Virus record (IMG/VR): IMGVR_UViG_3300025322_000062 | Span: 1 to 44,253 of that record | Strand: one strand, 5' to 3' | Origin: a virus | Length of the DNA: 44,253 nt | Shown here: piece by piece, positions 14,552-24,700 of the stretch | Layout of the letters: every line of letters begins with the position of its first letter | How positions within the stretch are numbered: the stretch's first letter is position 1 | Position numbers and translations under genes: made by a program | The notes under the pieces: model-generated | Told to the model about the DNA's origin: nothing | Databases searched by the model: none | Seen by the model: the letters and a program-made list of their open reading frames with translations, nothing else

Positions 14552-15652
14552 ATGGAAATTTTTGTTAAGCACCCAGATTTAGACGGACAAGAAACAAGAC
14601 TTGCCACAGACGTAGCAGCAGCAGCGACCTCTTGTACAGTAGAGAATAATAAATCCTTTGCTACAAACGATTATGTAGTGTTTGGTGCTTTGGGAGAGGA
14701 AACTACAGAAATTGTTAAATTAACGGGGGTTTCAGGTACTACTACGTTAAGTCATTCCACAGGACCAGTATTTGCTCACTCGGCTAGAACTTCAATTTCC
14801 CAGATAAGATACAATCAGGTTAAAGTTTACAGTGCAACTTCGGAATCTGGAACATACAGTTTAGTTGGTACGACAGATTTGACTTTAGACCAAGACAGTA
14901 CCGTTTATTCAGATTCAGATGGAACAGAATCCACTTGGTACAAAATAAAGTATTACAATGAAACTACTACCAAGCTATCCTCCTTTTCTGTAGCAGTACA
15001 GGGAACTGGGTATACCGAAGATTCACTAAGGTCTATGGGAGATGAGGTTTTAGAGGATTTTGGAGATACTAACGGCAAAGACCTAAAAAGAAGTCAGGTT
15101 TATAATTATCTAAGAGGCGGCGTAAGAAAAGTAACTCAGGAACTAATAAAGTCATTTCCAGATTACAGAAAAAATTACGTTGTGAAGACACTCAGTAGTG
15201 GAACTGCTACTTTACCAGACAGGTTCTTGGGATTTATAAGGATAGACGCAGGTCCTACGGCAGATACAGCGTACAAATGTACTTACACAAGTGAGGGAGC
15301 TTTGTCTCCTGGAACTACTTATTCTTCCTACGAACCTAAGGTCAGTATAAGAGGTTCTAGTTTTTATGTACTTCCCGATGATATTGCTAATGCCTATATT
15401 TGGTATTGGGATTATCCTACTTCCATGACCACAGAATCCTCTGAACATGGACTTCCTTACGGGGCAAGAGATGTGTTGGTAAATTACACTCTTTATAAGA
15501 CTTGGTTATCAAAAGATACAGTAAGAGCTACCTCATTTAAGACCTTGTATAAAGATTCTTTGTCCGAATATATAGATTTCGTTGCCCAATCAAGACAGCA
15601 AATGACTAAGGAGCATATAGAGGTGAGATTTGGCGACGATATGTATGAGTAA
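14552..15652 (+). CDS. Tail adaptor / head-tail connector-like protein
   Basis: 366 residues. Residues 1-155 are a Thr/Ser-rich beta part containing AATSCTVENNKSF, EETTEIVKLTGVSGTTTLS and a fibronectin-like stretch (VYSATSESGTYSLVGTT). Residues 160-366 are helical and resemble the adaptors that sit below the portal in short-tailed phages (LRSMGDEVLEDFGD, VYNYLRGGVRKVTQELIKSFPDYRKNY, RDVLVNYTLYKTWLS). It is followed by the beta-propeller-like tail nozzle gene, the usual order in podoviruses. No intergenic gap to speak of, so the two are co-transcribed. Confidence 0.6.
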   Translation: MEIFVKHPDLDGQETRLATDVAAAATSCTVENNKSFATNDYVVFGALGEETTEIVKLTGVSGTTTLSHSTGPVFAHSARTSISQIRYNQVKVYSATSESGTYSLVGTTDLTLDQDSTVYSDSDGTESTWYKIKYYNETTTKLSSFSVAVQGTGYTEDSLRSMGDEVLEDFGDTNGKDLKRSQVYNYLRGGVRKVTQELIKSFPDYRKNYVVKTLSSGTATLPDRFLGFIRIDAGPTADTAYKCTYTSEGALSPGTTYSSYEPKVSIRGSSFYVLPDDIANAYIWYWDYPTSMTTESSEHGLPYGARDVLVNYTLYKTWLSKDTVRATSFKTLYKDSLSEYIDFVAQSRQQMTKEHIEVRFGDDMYE

Positions 15653-15655
15653 ACT

Positions 15656-17062
15656 ATGGAATATTCAACAATATACCTCTCAGGAGGAATAAATAGAAAC
15701 ACATCACCATTTCTTATTGAAGATGGGGAGTCCTCAGATATTCAAAACTTTACCACTACAAAGATAGGAGTTTTAAAAAAGACAGGTGATTACGAACTAA
15801 AGAATGCACAAATAATATCTTCTAAGAATATATTAGGGGGATTTGATTTTCAAAGAGTAAATGGGACCCATGAGCATATTGTAGCAATAGACGGGGCTTC
15901 TAACGCTGGGATTTATAAAGACGTAAATGGAACATGGACTACTCAATCTCAATCTCTTACAGCAGGAAGCAAGGTAAGATTTGCCTATTCACCTGCATTA
16001 GATACTCTATTTGCCTGCAATTATTCAGATGCTACAAGGTCGTATAACGGTTCCTCATGGTCAACATCCACTAACGTAACTTCTGCCCCCAAAGCCAAAT
16101 ATATAATAAACTTTGGACAGAGAATTTACGTTCTAAACTGTGTAGTTGGTGCAACTTCTTATATTAGCCGTGCTTATCGTTCCTCTACTGTAGATTCTGG
16201 CTCAATAACGTGGGATATAACCAACGATTGGATTACTTTTGATGATGTCATTACAGGGGTAGGAAAGTCTGGGGAGAATATGTTTGTTGGATGTCAGAAC
16301 TCCTGTTGGGTATTTACGTTAGCAGACGCCCGTTACCAGGTTTCTGGACATGGGTGTGTTTCTCATGATGGAATATCGGAATATGGTACATGGTTGTTTT
16401 TTCCTTCCCATGACGGAATGTATGTCTTTGACGGGTCTAAGGACATGAAGGTAAGTTTGGCGGTTCAAGATTATTGGGACGCCATTCCTAACGCAAATCT
16501 GTCCTCAATTCAAGCTAAGGTGCGTAAAGACCATTTATATATTTATATCGGAGATGTAACCGTTGACGGTAGAGATTTAGTGAACGTAGTTTTAGATTAC
16601 AACATTTTACAAAATAACTGGACAAGAATGACTTTAGGAGAGAATGTAATGGATATGCACATTTTCACTGAATCTACAGGCAAGGAACTATTTATCGGAA
16701 ACGATGATGGAGAGATATATCAGATGTTTACATCAGGAGCGCAGAACGATACAGTATTCTCCTCTTTTATTGAAACTGCTTGGTTTTATGGCTCTGGACC
16801 AAAGGAAATAGATGATTTTAGAGAATTATGGGCACACGGAGAGAAACTGAGTGGTCTTAAAGTAAAATACAAAGTAGATTCTATGGATTGGAAACCCGTA
16901 GGAGAATTAAATGGATTTTCCGATTTAGTTAAATTTAACGCCTCTGGTAAGAGAATTAAGTTTCTTTTAGAGGAAATGAGTAAAAACAATATGTACGAAG
17001 TACATAGTTTGGAAGTTGGATTTATGCCTAAATTCCCAGAGAGTAAAGAGGAGAAAGAATGA
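15656..17062 (+). CDS. Tail nozzle / tail tube protein, beta-propeller type
   Basis: 468 residues. The N-terminus YLSGGINRNTSPFLIEDGESSDIQNF matches the start of gp12/gp10-like podoviral nozzle proteins, which begin with a domain carrying L..G.N....P...... and then form a beta-propeller. Repeated short strands with aromatic turns follow (GIYKDVNGTWTTQSQSL, RSYNGSSWSTST, GIYKDV, DGMYVFDGSKDM). The C-terminal part has EIDDFRELWAHGEKL, SLEVGFMPKFP and a charged end. It would form the distal tube ejecting DNA. The start ATG 15656 lies one nt after the previous stop. Confidence 0.75.
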   Translation: MEYSTIYLSGGINRNTSPFLIEDGESSDIQNFTTTKIGVLKKTGDYELKNAQIISSKNILGGFDFQRVNGTHEHIVAIDGASNAGIYKDVNGTWTTQSQSLTAGSKVRFAYSPALDTLFACNYSDATRSYNGSSWSTSTNVTSAPKAKYIINFGQRIYVLNCVVGATSYISRAYRSSTVDSGSITWDITNDWITFDDVITGVGKSGENMFVGCQNSCWVFTLADARYQVSGHGCVSHDGISEYGTWLFFPSHDGMYVFDGSKDMKVSLAVQDYWDAIPNANLSSIQAKVRKDHLYIYIGDVTVDGRDLVNVVLDYNILQNNWTRMTLGENVMDMHIFTESTGKELFIGNDDGEIYQMFTSGAQNDTVFSSFIETAWFYGSGPKEIDDFRELWAHGEKLSGLKVKYKVDSMDWKPVGELNGFSDLVKFNASGKRIKFLLEEMSKNNMYEVHSLEVGFMPKFPESKEEKE

Positions 17063-17598
17063 ATTATAGCGATTTGGGATTTAATTCCCTGATGCAAAGA
17101 ACCATAATAAGTCCTTATACAAATTATGCGCAAGATGTCAGAAACGATATTTCAACTCTGAACTTAATGTTAAATCCTGTTACTAATATAGTATTTTCTT
17201 CTACTGACTTTGATACCGCAGCGTGGGCGGCGGGGACTATATATTTTGCAGACGGTTCAACATCTGGTCTTATAGCGGCGGGAAACACAGGAAACATGGC
17301 AGCCACCACTTATGTATATTACGACCGAAATAAACCAGGTATTCTTTTAACAACAACAACTTATTCTTCATCTATAGGAGCTACTAAGGTTCTAGTGGCT
17401 ATAGCACAACTTGGAACCTCTGGTTCGGGATGTATTATAGATGTATTAAACTCTAATAGTTCCACTATTGATGGGGATAGGGTAGTAACAGGGAAGATTC
17501 AATCCTCAGATGGTAAAACCTACTTTGATTTAGATAACGATAAGTTTGTTATGAACGACGGGTCTTTTGACAGGTTGTTTATAGGAAACTCTGCATGA
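17059..17598 (+). CDS. Tail fibre/base protein (179 aa)
   Basis: ATG 17059 overlaps the previous stop (ATGA). The sequence is beta-rich with Gly, Ser and Thr (TSGLIAAGNTGNMAATTYVYYDR, then TYSSSIGATKVLVAIAQLG) and ends with DGKTYFDLDNDKFVMNDGSFDRLFIGNSA. This end resembles trimeric fibre shaft elements seen in phage tail proteins. It overlaps the next gene, so it is part of the tail fibre operon. It probably links the nozzle to the following fibre domains. Confidence 0.6.
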   Translation: MNYSDLGFNSLMQRTIISPYTNYAQDVRNDISTLNLMLNPVTNIVFSSTDFDTAAWAAGTIYFADGSTSGLIAAGNTGNMAATTYVYYDRNKPGILLTTTTYSSSIGATKVLVAIAQLGTSGSGCIIDVLNSNSSTIDGDRVVTGKIQSSDGKTYFDLDNDKFVMNDGSFDRLFIGNSA

Positions 17599-17975
17599 CA
17601 TATGTAATAAAACTGTCAAAGCCCGGATTCAATGTTAATACCGCAACAGACAAACAACTGGCTTTAAGCAGCGAACTAAATCACCTCAAGACATCCACTT
17701 CCAGTTCTTTTCAGAAAACAGGCGATGGGACACAAACCGTAGCACATGGATTAGGTTATCAACCTTTAGTTATTTGTTATTTTAGAGATACTGTAACAAA
17801 CAATACGAGATGGTATATAAGTATGAGTGGTGCTCCAAGTGTTAGTCCTGCCAGATTTTCTGCTCCGTGCAATGTGTCAGTTTATGTAGATGCTACAAAT
17901 GTATATTTTAATGTAACAGGAAACGCTGGAACTATAGATGTTAAATACGAGATATTTTATGAAGGAGATGCCTAA
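17595..17975 (+). CDS. Tail fibre domain protein, copy 1 of a repeated domain
   Basis: 126 residues, ATG overlapping the previous stop. It has the domain found in three successive genes: YVIKLSKPGFNVNTATDKQLALSSE near the start, a QTVAHGLGYQPLVICYF core, then beta strands to the end (VDATNVYFNVTGNAGTIDVKYEIFYE). The other copies are the C-terminal part of the next gene and the gene at 19030. The HGLGY.P motif suggests a small beta-sandwich as in phage tip proteins. Function is likely receptor contact or fibre assembly. Confidence 0.6.
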   Translation: MTYVIKLSKPGFNVNTATDKQLALSSELNHLKTSTSSSFQKTGDGTQTVAHGLGYQPLVICYFRDTVTNNTRWYISMSGAPSVSPARFSAPCNVSVYVDATNVYFNVTGNAGTIDVKYEIFYEGDA

Positions 17976-19030
17976 TGGCTTCATTTTCACAAAGATTAAA
18001 TGCTTCTGAAAACGACGGGGACAAGGGCGGAAGCACTTGGTCTTATGGGGGAGCTAATACATGGATAGGACAGTCAACTGATAATTGGGATGCGGCCTTT
18101 AGATTCACAAATGTAACAATAGGAGGTAATTCAACAATAACAGATGCTCGTATAACATTAAGAACCGACGGTCTTTCTCCAGAAACGGGGGATGTTGCCT
18201 TAAAAATAGATATATATGGAATTGATGAGGACAATACAGCAGACCTTAGCAGCGACCCGATGGGAAGAACTAAAACCACTGCTAAAAAGAATTGGGATTT
18301 TACTGTTTCTAACTTGGGTAATATAAATTATACAACAGTAGATTTAACTATCATAGTACAGGAAATAATAGATAGGGCGGGATGGAGTAGCGGAAATGCA
18401 ATGGGATTTACATTCCTAGATGATACAAGTGCGGGGGCTGGAAGTTTTTATTCTAAAGATGGAAACTCTACCAAATGTGCTTTACTTGAAATAACCTATA
18501 CCCCAGGCAGTTCTCCGTCCCCATCTCTATCCCCTAGTATAAGTCCTAGTTTTTCACCAAGTTTATCGCCTAGTATTTCGCCCTCTGTTAGTATAAGCCC
18601 ATCTAGAAGTGCTAGTGTGAGCCCTAGCCCATCCTCAGCTTACGTTATGAAGATATCTAAGCCAGGTAAAGACATTAGTTCTACCTCAATGGATGATTTT
18701 TATCTACACTCCAGCTATCCCCTTCTTAAGATTCATTCTTATGGGACGTTTACTACTCTAAATGATGGCACACTTACTGTAACCCACAATTTAGGATACA
18801 AACCTTTTGTATTAGTGTTTTCTCAATATGTAAACTGGGTCGACCCGGATATTGTTCTTACCAACGAATTTTATCAACACGATTGGGAACAGGTTGGAGC
18901 GACCATAACCTTCTACGGATACACAAAAATATATTCTGATAGAATAGATATAGTGGTGGGTAACACTAATTTTACTACCATAGCTGGAGGTATAGATGGG
19001 TTTTATTATATTTTTAAGGATGAGGTTTAA
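17975..19030 (+). CDS. Tail fibre protein: jelly-roll, Ser-Pro linker, repeated tip domain
   Basis: 351 residues in three parts. Residues 1-180 are a beta-sandwich (AAFRFTNVTIGGNSTITDARITL, VQEIIDRAGWSSGNAMGFTF, CALLEITYTPG) like carbohydrate-binding or DNRLRE domains. Residues about 181-223 are a Ser-Pro linker (SPSISPSFSPSLSPS). The last 125 residues are copy 2 of the tip domain (YVMKISKPGKDISST, LTVTHNLGYKPFVLVF). ATG 17975 overlaps the previous stop (TAATG). This is an adhesin-like arrangement: binding domain, flexible stalk, tip. Confidence 0.65.
   Translation: MASFSQRLNASENDGDKGGSTWSYGGANTWIGQSTDNWDAAFRFTNVTIGGNSTITDARITLRTDGLSPETGDVALKIDIYGIDEDNTADLSSDPMGRTKTTAKKNWDFTVSNLGNINYTTVDLTIIVQEIIDRAGWSSGNAMGFTFLDDTSAGAGSFYSKDGNSTKCALLEITYTPGSSPSPSLSPSISPSFSPSLSPSISPSVSISPSRSASVSPSPSSAYVMKISKPGKDISSTSMDDFYLHSSYPLLKIHSYGTFTTLNDGTLTVTHNLGYKPFVLVFSQYVNWVDPDIVLTNEFYQHDWEQVGATITFYGYTKIYSDRIDIVVGNTNFTTIAGGIDGFYYIFKDEV
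18510..18642 (+). repeat. Short Ser-Pro linker repeat
   Basis: About 130 bp coding for SPS-type repeats between two folded domains. It is the third and shortest such tract in the window. Confidence 0.75.
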
Positions 19031-19392
19031 TGGGATATATAGCAAAGATTTCTAAATCAGGATTTGATGTCAATACTACTGCTAATGTTAATCTAAGTTT
19101 TAGTAGTGATTTGGCAACTCACTCTATTTTTAATACACCAAGTTTAGGTATAGCCACAGGGAGTGCGAGTGTAACTTATACTCACAATCTCGGATATGTT
19201 CCTAAGGTGTGGATATTTATTCTTTTAAATGATGGGGCGGAGTATTATAGAAGAATACCTTTAGATAGGTCGAATAGCGGAGAGTCTATAGATTACTACA
19301 TTACCAGTACGACTATAGTTATAGAGATAGAAGATACGACAGTAGATTATAATTTTTTAGTAGTTATTTTTACAAGGAGTCCAAATATATGA
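19030..19392 (+). CDS. Tail fibre domain protein, copy 3 of a repeated domain
   Basis: 120 residues. Its opening YIAKISKSGFDVNTTANVNLSFSS and core SVTYTHNLGYVPKVWIF match copies 1 and 2. Start ATG 19030 overlaps the previous stop. The order copy 1, large fibre, copy 3 suggests domain duplication to vary the tail tip. The last residues (DYNFLVVIFTRSPNI) end in a hydrophobic strand. Confidence 0.6.
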   Translation: MGYIAKISKSGFDVNTTANVNLSFSSDLATHSIFNTPSLGIATGSASVTYTHNLGYVPKVWIFILLNDGAEYYRRIPLDRSNSGESIDYYITSTTIVIEIEDTTVDYNFLVVIFTRSPNI

Positions 19393-19745
19393 TTATATTT
19401 TACGAGAAAATAAAAGGTGAGATAGTTGGAGTTATTCATGGACGTGTTCATCCAGAACCAGAACTCAATATGTGGATTGGCAATAAAGATACCACAGATA
19501 GAATAGTATGCCAATGGAAACATGATAGATATGAAGATGCCAGAGGGGAAGTTATAAGTAGAGACAGGGCTAGAAGATTAAGAAAAGTAGGCAGAAAAGC
19601 TATTGCTATCTGGGAACCTACCACTCAACCTGAGATTTTTAAGTTACTGGAAACCGACACATGGGCATATAAAGGTTATAAGGTAGAAGGCGGAAAAGTT
19701 ATAAAAAAGACAGTCCCTACTAAAGAGATTGAAAAACAGGTATAA
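19389..19745 (+). CDS. Small basic protein after the fibre genes
   Basis: 118 residues, ATG overlapping the previous stop. Charged and partly basic (SRDRARRLRKVGRKAIAIW), with an N-terminal beta part (IIFYEKIKGEIVGVIHGRVHPEPELNMWIG). Phages often encode such small proteins behind the fibres. No known domain; a fibre accessory or internal virion protein is possible. Confidence 0.5.
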   Translation: MIIFYEKIKGEIVGVIHGRVHPEPELNMWIGNKDTTDRIVCQWKHDRYEDARGEVISRDRARRLRKVGRKAIAIWEPTTQPEIFKLLETDTWAYKGYKVEGGKVIKKTVPTKEIEKQV

Positions 19746-19756
19746 TTAACAAGAAT

Positions 19757-20809
19757 ATGGCAACAGAAAACTATTCAAAATCTAAAATGGCAGCAAGTCT
19801 GGGCATTACTCCAGATGAGTTTAAAAGACGGGCTAAAAAGGCTGGGTTTTCCAGTACAGAAGAATACTGGAATTTTATAGGTGGAGCATCCGCACCACTC
19901 ATAGAGGCTATTTCTAAGCAAATGGTTGATATGGACAGACAGATTGAGGAGTTAGCTCCTTATTTGTCCTTATCCGCAGAGGAAAAACAAGCATTTTTAG
20001 ATAAAGCCTTACAAGAAATAACTCCATATTACGATAGAAAAACAGCCGAGCTAAATGCTAGTTTACAAGCAGGAAAGGTACGAACGGCAGAGGATATTCT
20101 AAACTATATAAGAACCACAGAAGAAGAAACTACATCATTGCTTTCTAAATACAACTTGGAATCAGCCCAAAATGAAGAAGAGTTTATAAACAGAATAGCG
20201 GATATAACCTCAACTAAAGGAGAGGACATTGCTGCTAAGACAGAAGATTATAGACAGAGAATGGAAATTTTGAAGTTTGACCAGATTCAAAAGGGGGTAT
20301 TAACTTCGGGAATTGGAGCTAAGACTAGGGCCGAACAAGACGCTCAAAAACAAATGCAACTATCCCAGATTGAAAGGGGTGCTCAGGCTCAAACTACAAC
20401 GGCTGAAACCACACAGAAATATAATATAGAGCAAATTCAACTTGCCAGACAAGCTGCTGAACAAGCCAGAGTAAGGGCAATAGGAACTCCCGCAGAGGTG
20501 GATTATACTAAACAACAAGCTATGCAAACTGCTGGAATTACAGACCCAAGTCAGTTAAAATCCACCGCAGAATTAGCTCGATTAAGGGCGGAAAGTGGCA
20601 TAGTTTCCGAAACAGACGCCACAAAACTAACAGCATTAGAAGCAGAGAAACTGAAATCTAGGGAAACAACAGCACAGGAACTACAGGCAGGAGAGTTGGG
20701 TGTAAGAGAAGCACAGTATGGAATGACCAGAGACCAAACTTTAAGAGACCAAATTTTAACAGAGAAGGCTAAGAAAGCATCCCAAGTGGCTGCTTTGAGA
20801 GGATATTAA
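19757..20809 (+). CDS. Coiled-coil virion protein
   Basis: 350 residues, mostly helical: long runs of Ala, Glu, Gln, Lys and Leu from about residue 60 to the end (RAEQDAQKQMQLSQIERGAQ, QIQLARQAAEQARVRAIG). No membrane segment. The N-terminus includes KMAASLGITPDEFKRRAKKAGFSS, a small helix-turn-like unit. A TATAAT lies at 19741-19746, 10 nt before the ATG. Position between the fibres and the giant internal protein suggests an internal (ejected) virion protein, as for podovirus gp14/gp15-like proteins. Confidence 0.55.
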   Translation: MATENYSKSKMAASLGITPDEFKRRAKKAGFSSTEEYWNFIGGASAPLIEAISKQMVDMDRQIEELAPYLSLSAEEKQAFLDKALQEITPYYDRKTAELNASLQAGKVRTAEDILNYIRTTEEETTSLLSKYNLESAQNEEEFINRIADITSTKGEDIAAKTEDYRQRMEILKFDQIQKGVLTSGIGAKTRAEQDAQKQMQLSQIERGAQAQTTTAETTQKYNIEQIQLARQAAEQARVRAIGTPAEVDYTKQQAMQTAGITDPSQLKSTAELARLRAESGIVSETDATKLTALEAEKLKSRETTAQELQAGELGVREAQYGMTRDQTLRDQILTEKAKKASQVAALRGY

Positions 20810-20811
20810 AA

Positions 20812-21729
20812 ATGCCCGTGATGCAACAAGATTTTACAAACATAAAAAAGTTACAAGAACAAGCCGCAGCTACAATGACTCAAGGTAAGGGAATAGAGGC
20901 ATCTTCTAATATCTTAGGAGATAAGGTTATGGAGGCTGTCAGAGCTGATAGAGTGTCCAGGGGGGTCTCTAAATTAGCCACAGATACGGGAAATGTCATG
21001 GGACAGATGGTTTCAGACCCACAAGGAATTAGGGATAGAACAAGAGGAATGGTAGACCCATTTGAAGTGAATAAATTAACTGCAAATGCCCGTGCTCAAA
21101 ACCTTCAAACTATGGGTACAATCACAGCTCAGACTAAATTAAACCAAGCATCTATAGATGAGGTGATACAGGCAGGTGCAAACCAATTAAAAGCTAGAGC
21201 TACTCAACTTTACGCACAGGCCCAACAGGATGCTGCTAATGCTGACGCTCTACAGGGTGAGTGGGATAGGATGTTCAAAGAAAGACAATTTGAAGCAGAT
21301 GAAGCTTATAGATATGAGTCGTTATATAACAAAGATAAAAATATAGGAGATTTGAAAATAACAGCTGAAGAAAAGAATAGTAATGTTGATAAATTCACAA
21401 GTAATGAAAGGGTCATAAGAGCAAATCTTGAAAAAATGGGAGCGATTGATGACCCTGAAGATTATAAAGAATTTACAAATGATTTATATGAGGAGGTGAA
21501 CTCAGGTAATATAACCGCAGAGGATGCTTCTAGAAGAATATATAATAGATTTAAACCAATGGAAGGTTTAAATGTGGTTCCAACTGAGGAAGAAAAAAGT
21601 GCAGAAAAAGCCAGAAACAAATTAAATGAGTTCGTAAGTAGAAAAGCAAAGGAAGAAGATATGATTGCAAAAGGATATAAAAAAGAGAGATACGGTAAAA
21701 GGGGAACCAAAGTACGTTGGGTTGATTAA
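20812..21729 (+). CDS. Second coiled-coil internal virion protein
   Basis: 305 residues, start ATG 20812 two nt after the previous stop. Helical and Gln/Ala/Glu rich (NARAQNLQTMGTITAQTKLNQ, DADALQGEWDRMFKERQF-like segments), with a basic C-terminus (KKERYGKRGTKVRWVD). It shares composition, not clear sequence, with the upstream gene. It precedes the 1502-residue protein, so the three genes probably make the set of proteins ejected with the DNA. Confidence 0.55.
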   Translation: MPVMQQDFTNIKKLQEQAAATMTQGKGIEASSNILGDKVMEAVRADRVSRGVSKLATDTGNVMGQMVSDPQGIRDRTRGMVDPFEVNKLTANARAQNLQTMGTITAQTKLNQASIDEVIQAGANQLKARATQLYAQAQQDAANADALQGEWDRMFKERQFEADEAYRYESLYNKDKNIGDLKITAEEKNSNVDKFTSNERVIRANLEKMGAIDDPEDYKEFTNDLYEEVNSGNITAEDASRRIYNRFKPMEGLNVVPTEEEKSAEKARNKLNEFVSRKAKEEDMIAKGYKKERYGKRGTKVRWVD

Positions 21730-21757
21730 GAAGGAAATGTAGTTTCGCAATAATGAA

Positions 21758-24700
21758 ATGCCACTATATGCTACAAAAAAGAAAACTGATTCGGATAGAC
21801 TTAAACAACTACTAGAAATAGCGAGCGAATCGGGATTAGAACCCCCAAAACCACAACCCACAGCGTTAGAAAGAATAATAGGACTATTAAGATCGGCAGA
21901 GACTTCTGGTATTGCGGCTGATATACAATCTGGCAAGGGACTGATGGAATCTCTTGGAAATTATGGACAAAGACTTGGTAAGGGTTTGACAGGACAGGGA
22001 CTTACAAAAGAGGATCTAAGCGGCGTAGAGGGATATAAAGAGGTCCTTACCAGAGCGGGAGTATCAGACCAGCCATTATTTGAGCTTGGTCCTATAAAAC
22101 CTTCTGTCGCTGGGATTGCTGGATTTGCTGGAGATATATTTCTTGACCCATCAACTTATCTTACTGGTGGTCTAACCAAGCTTGGAAAACAGGCTGCCAA
22201 GACCGCAGGCAAAGAAACCCTTGAAGCATTAGCAAAGAAGGCAACAACTAATGTTGCCAGAGATATTGTAGAGAAGGGAACTCAATTTGCTGGAAAACGA
22301 ACTGTTGAAAAGTTAGGAGGTACTGCAACAGAACAGGCTGCTTTAGGACAAAGAGGATTGATAAATGTATTCGGCAAGTCCTTACTGCCAAGGGGAGTTA
22401 GTAAAGCAGTATATGAAACAAGTGATACATTACTGCGCAAACTTGGGGAAACGCAGGTTGGGAAAACCATAGATTCTTTTAGAAAAATATTCAAAGACGA
22501 CCTAGTACCTCTTGCGGCAAAGGGAACCCCATTAGAAACCGAGTTGACAGAAACATTTGCAATCAAAAGACTTGCTAAAAATAAGTTGGCTCAAGTAGAC
22601 AACTACACAAATGCCTCCTTAAAGAGAATAGAGAAAGAGGCATTTAAGGTTGGCGGTAAAGACATAGTTAAAGTCAAATCCGTAATGGCAGAAGTAGAGG
22701 ATATTATGGAACACACCAAGCCTGGAGAATCCCTGGCGTATGTTAGAGAGGATATTAGACCGTTGGCAGAGGAAGTTAGAGGTTTTAGAGACTATGTGAA
22801 TAAGATGTATACCGAGGTTGGAGGGGGGAATTTAACTGATGATGAAGTATCCTACTGGATCCATGCTCTAACACTCGATGAGTTCGGAAAAGTAGCAAAA
22901 GGCGCAGGATTTAGTGCCAGAGAGTTCACGGATAAGGTAGCTTCCGACTATGTAAGAAACTATGGCAAGGTTGTCGGGGAAAATGGGGAGGAGTTCGTTG
23001 GACATATTAAGACATTGGAAAGAGAGCATGGTCTTGAAAGTGCCGACTCATACATAGGAAATCTAACTAGGAGAGCAGGTAAAATAAAGAGTGCCTATAA
23101 TAATAAGATTTCCAAGCTAGAAACCCAAGAAAGTACATTGGGAAAAGCTCAAATAGGAAGATTTCTTAAAGGAAAAACAAAAGGAGAATCTTTAATAGAA
23201 AAAAGGACAGCAAATTCCTTGAACATAATATCAAAGATAGACGATAGAATAAAATGGTTGGAAGAACAAACACTTAAGGGACTTAGATACCCAATAACAA
23301 AGGAACAAGCAGAACAAGTCGTAACCAATAAGATTATGAAATCTATAAGAGAGGCCAGTGTAAGGATGTTTGATGCAAATAAGTTAAAAGAAGATATTGC
23401 TAATATACCTCTTGCCAGCGGAAGAACTGCTGAATTTAATATCTCAGACGACCTAATAGAAAAAATCTTAAAAGAACTAGAAGACCTAAAAATAGAAAAG
23501 AAAATAGAAGAAATAGAATTAAAAGCTTTAGGACACGGGGGGGTAAGAAGACTTACACCTAAACAGGCTTTTGAACAGGGACAGGTAGTAGTCAAGAAGG
23601 CTGGTATTACCAGAGGGAAAATCGGGACTATAAGAGATACCATAAAAGATTTTAAGTCCTTAAGAGATGATAAGTTAAAAGAAATAGACGATATATTAGC
23701 TAAAGTTGACTTTAATAAGACAGATAAATTCTACTTTAAAAGGGGTATGGATTTTACTGACGAAGATTTAGTCGTTCCCAGTGCATTAAAAAGAGAGATT
23801 TACCAATTCAAAAATGCTACTGTTAAGGAAATAAACGACACATTAGGATTTGAAAAGTTTTCTACTGATTTGTTTTACACAACTTACCTTATGGGTAAGA
23901 GAATAGGAAAGAAGGCTGCTGGGTCAGATTATTTAAACCTCGCTACTGGTCTTGGTAGAGCCACTTCTGGTGCTCCAGAGGGTTGGGTAAAATCTACAGC
24001 TCCATTTTTCAAGGGTAGGGATATAGTTTTTCGTCCAGAGATAGCAAAACAGATAGACAACACCTATAAAGCATATTTCTCAGATGAAGCATTAAATGAT
24101 GTCTTAAATATTTTTGATAAGGTGCAAAACATTTGGAAAACCTCCGTAACTTCTGTATGGCCTGCGTTTCATACTAGAAACTTTGTATCAAATATATGGC
24201 AGAACTGGCTTGGAGATGTAAATAATCCGCAAGTCTACACAGATGCCTTGGAAATATTATACATAAAAAAGACTGGGGGGGTTTTATCGGAAAAACAGGA
24301 AAAGCTATACCAATCCTTTTTGGATAATGCGTTAAGTGGTTATGGATTCTTTGGCGGGGACTTACCAAAAGGGGGTCTTGAAGAATTAACTACCAAAGGA
24401 CAAATAAAGAAACTCTTAAAATTACCTGAAACTGGTGGTAAGGCTTTGGGTAATGCAGTAGAAGACTTGGGAAAACTAGCACACTTTATGGATAAGATAA
24501 ATAAGGGTTATTCTTCGGTTGATGCGGCGGCATCAGTAAGAAAGTACCTATTCGACTATACAGACCTTTCCGATACAGAAAAATATATATTCAAAAGAAT
24601 AAGTCCCTTTTACTGTGTTCCAGATACATCGGAAATACTCACAAAGTTTGGGTTTAAGACACACCAAGACTTAATAGTAGGGGAAGAGGTAATAACCTAC

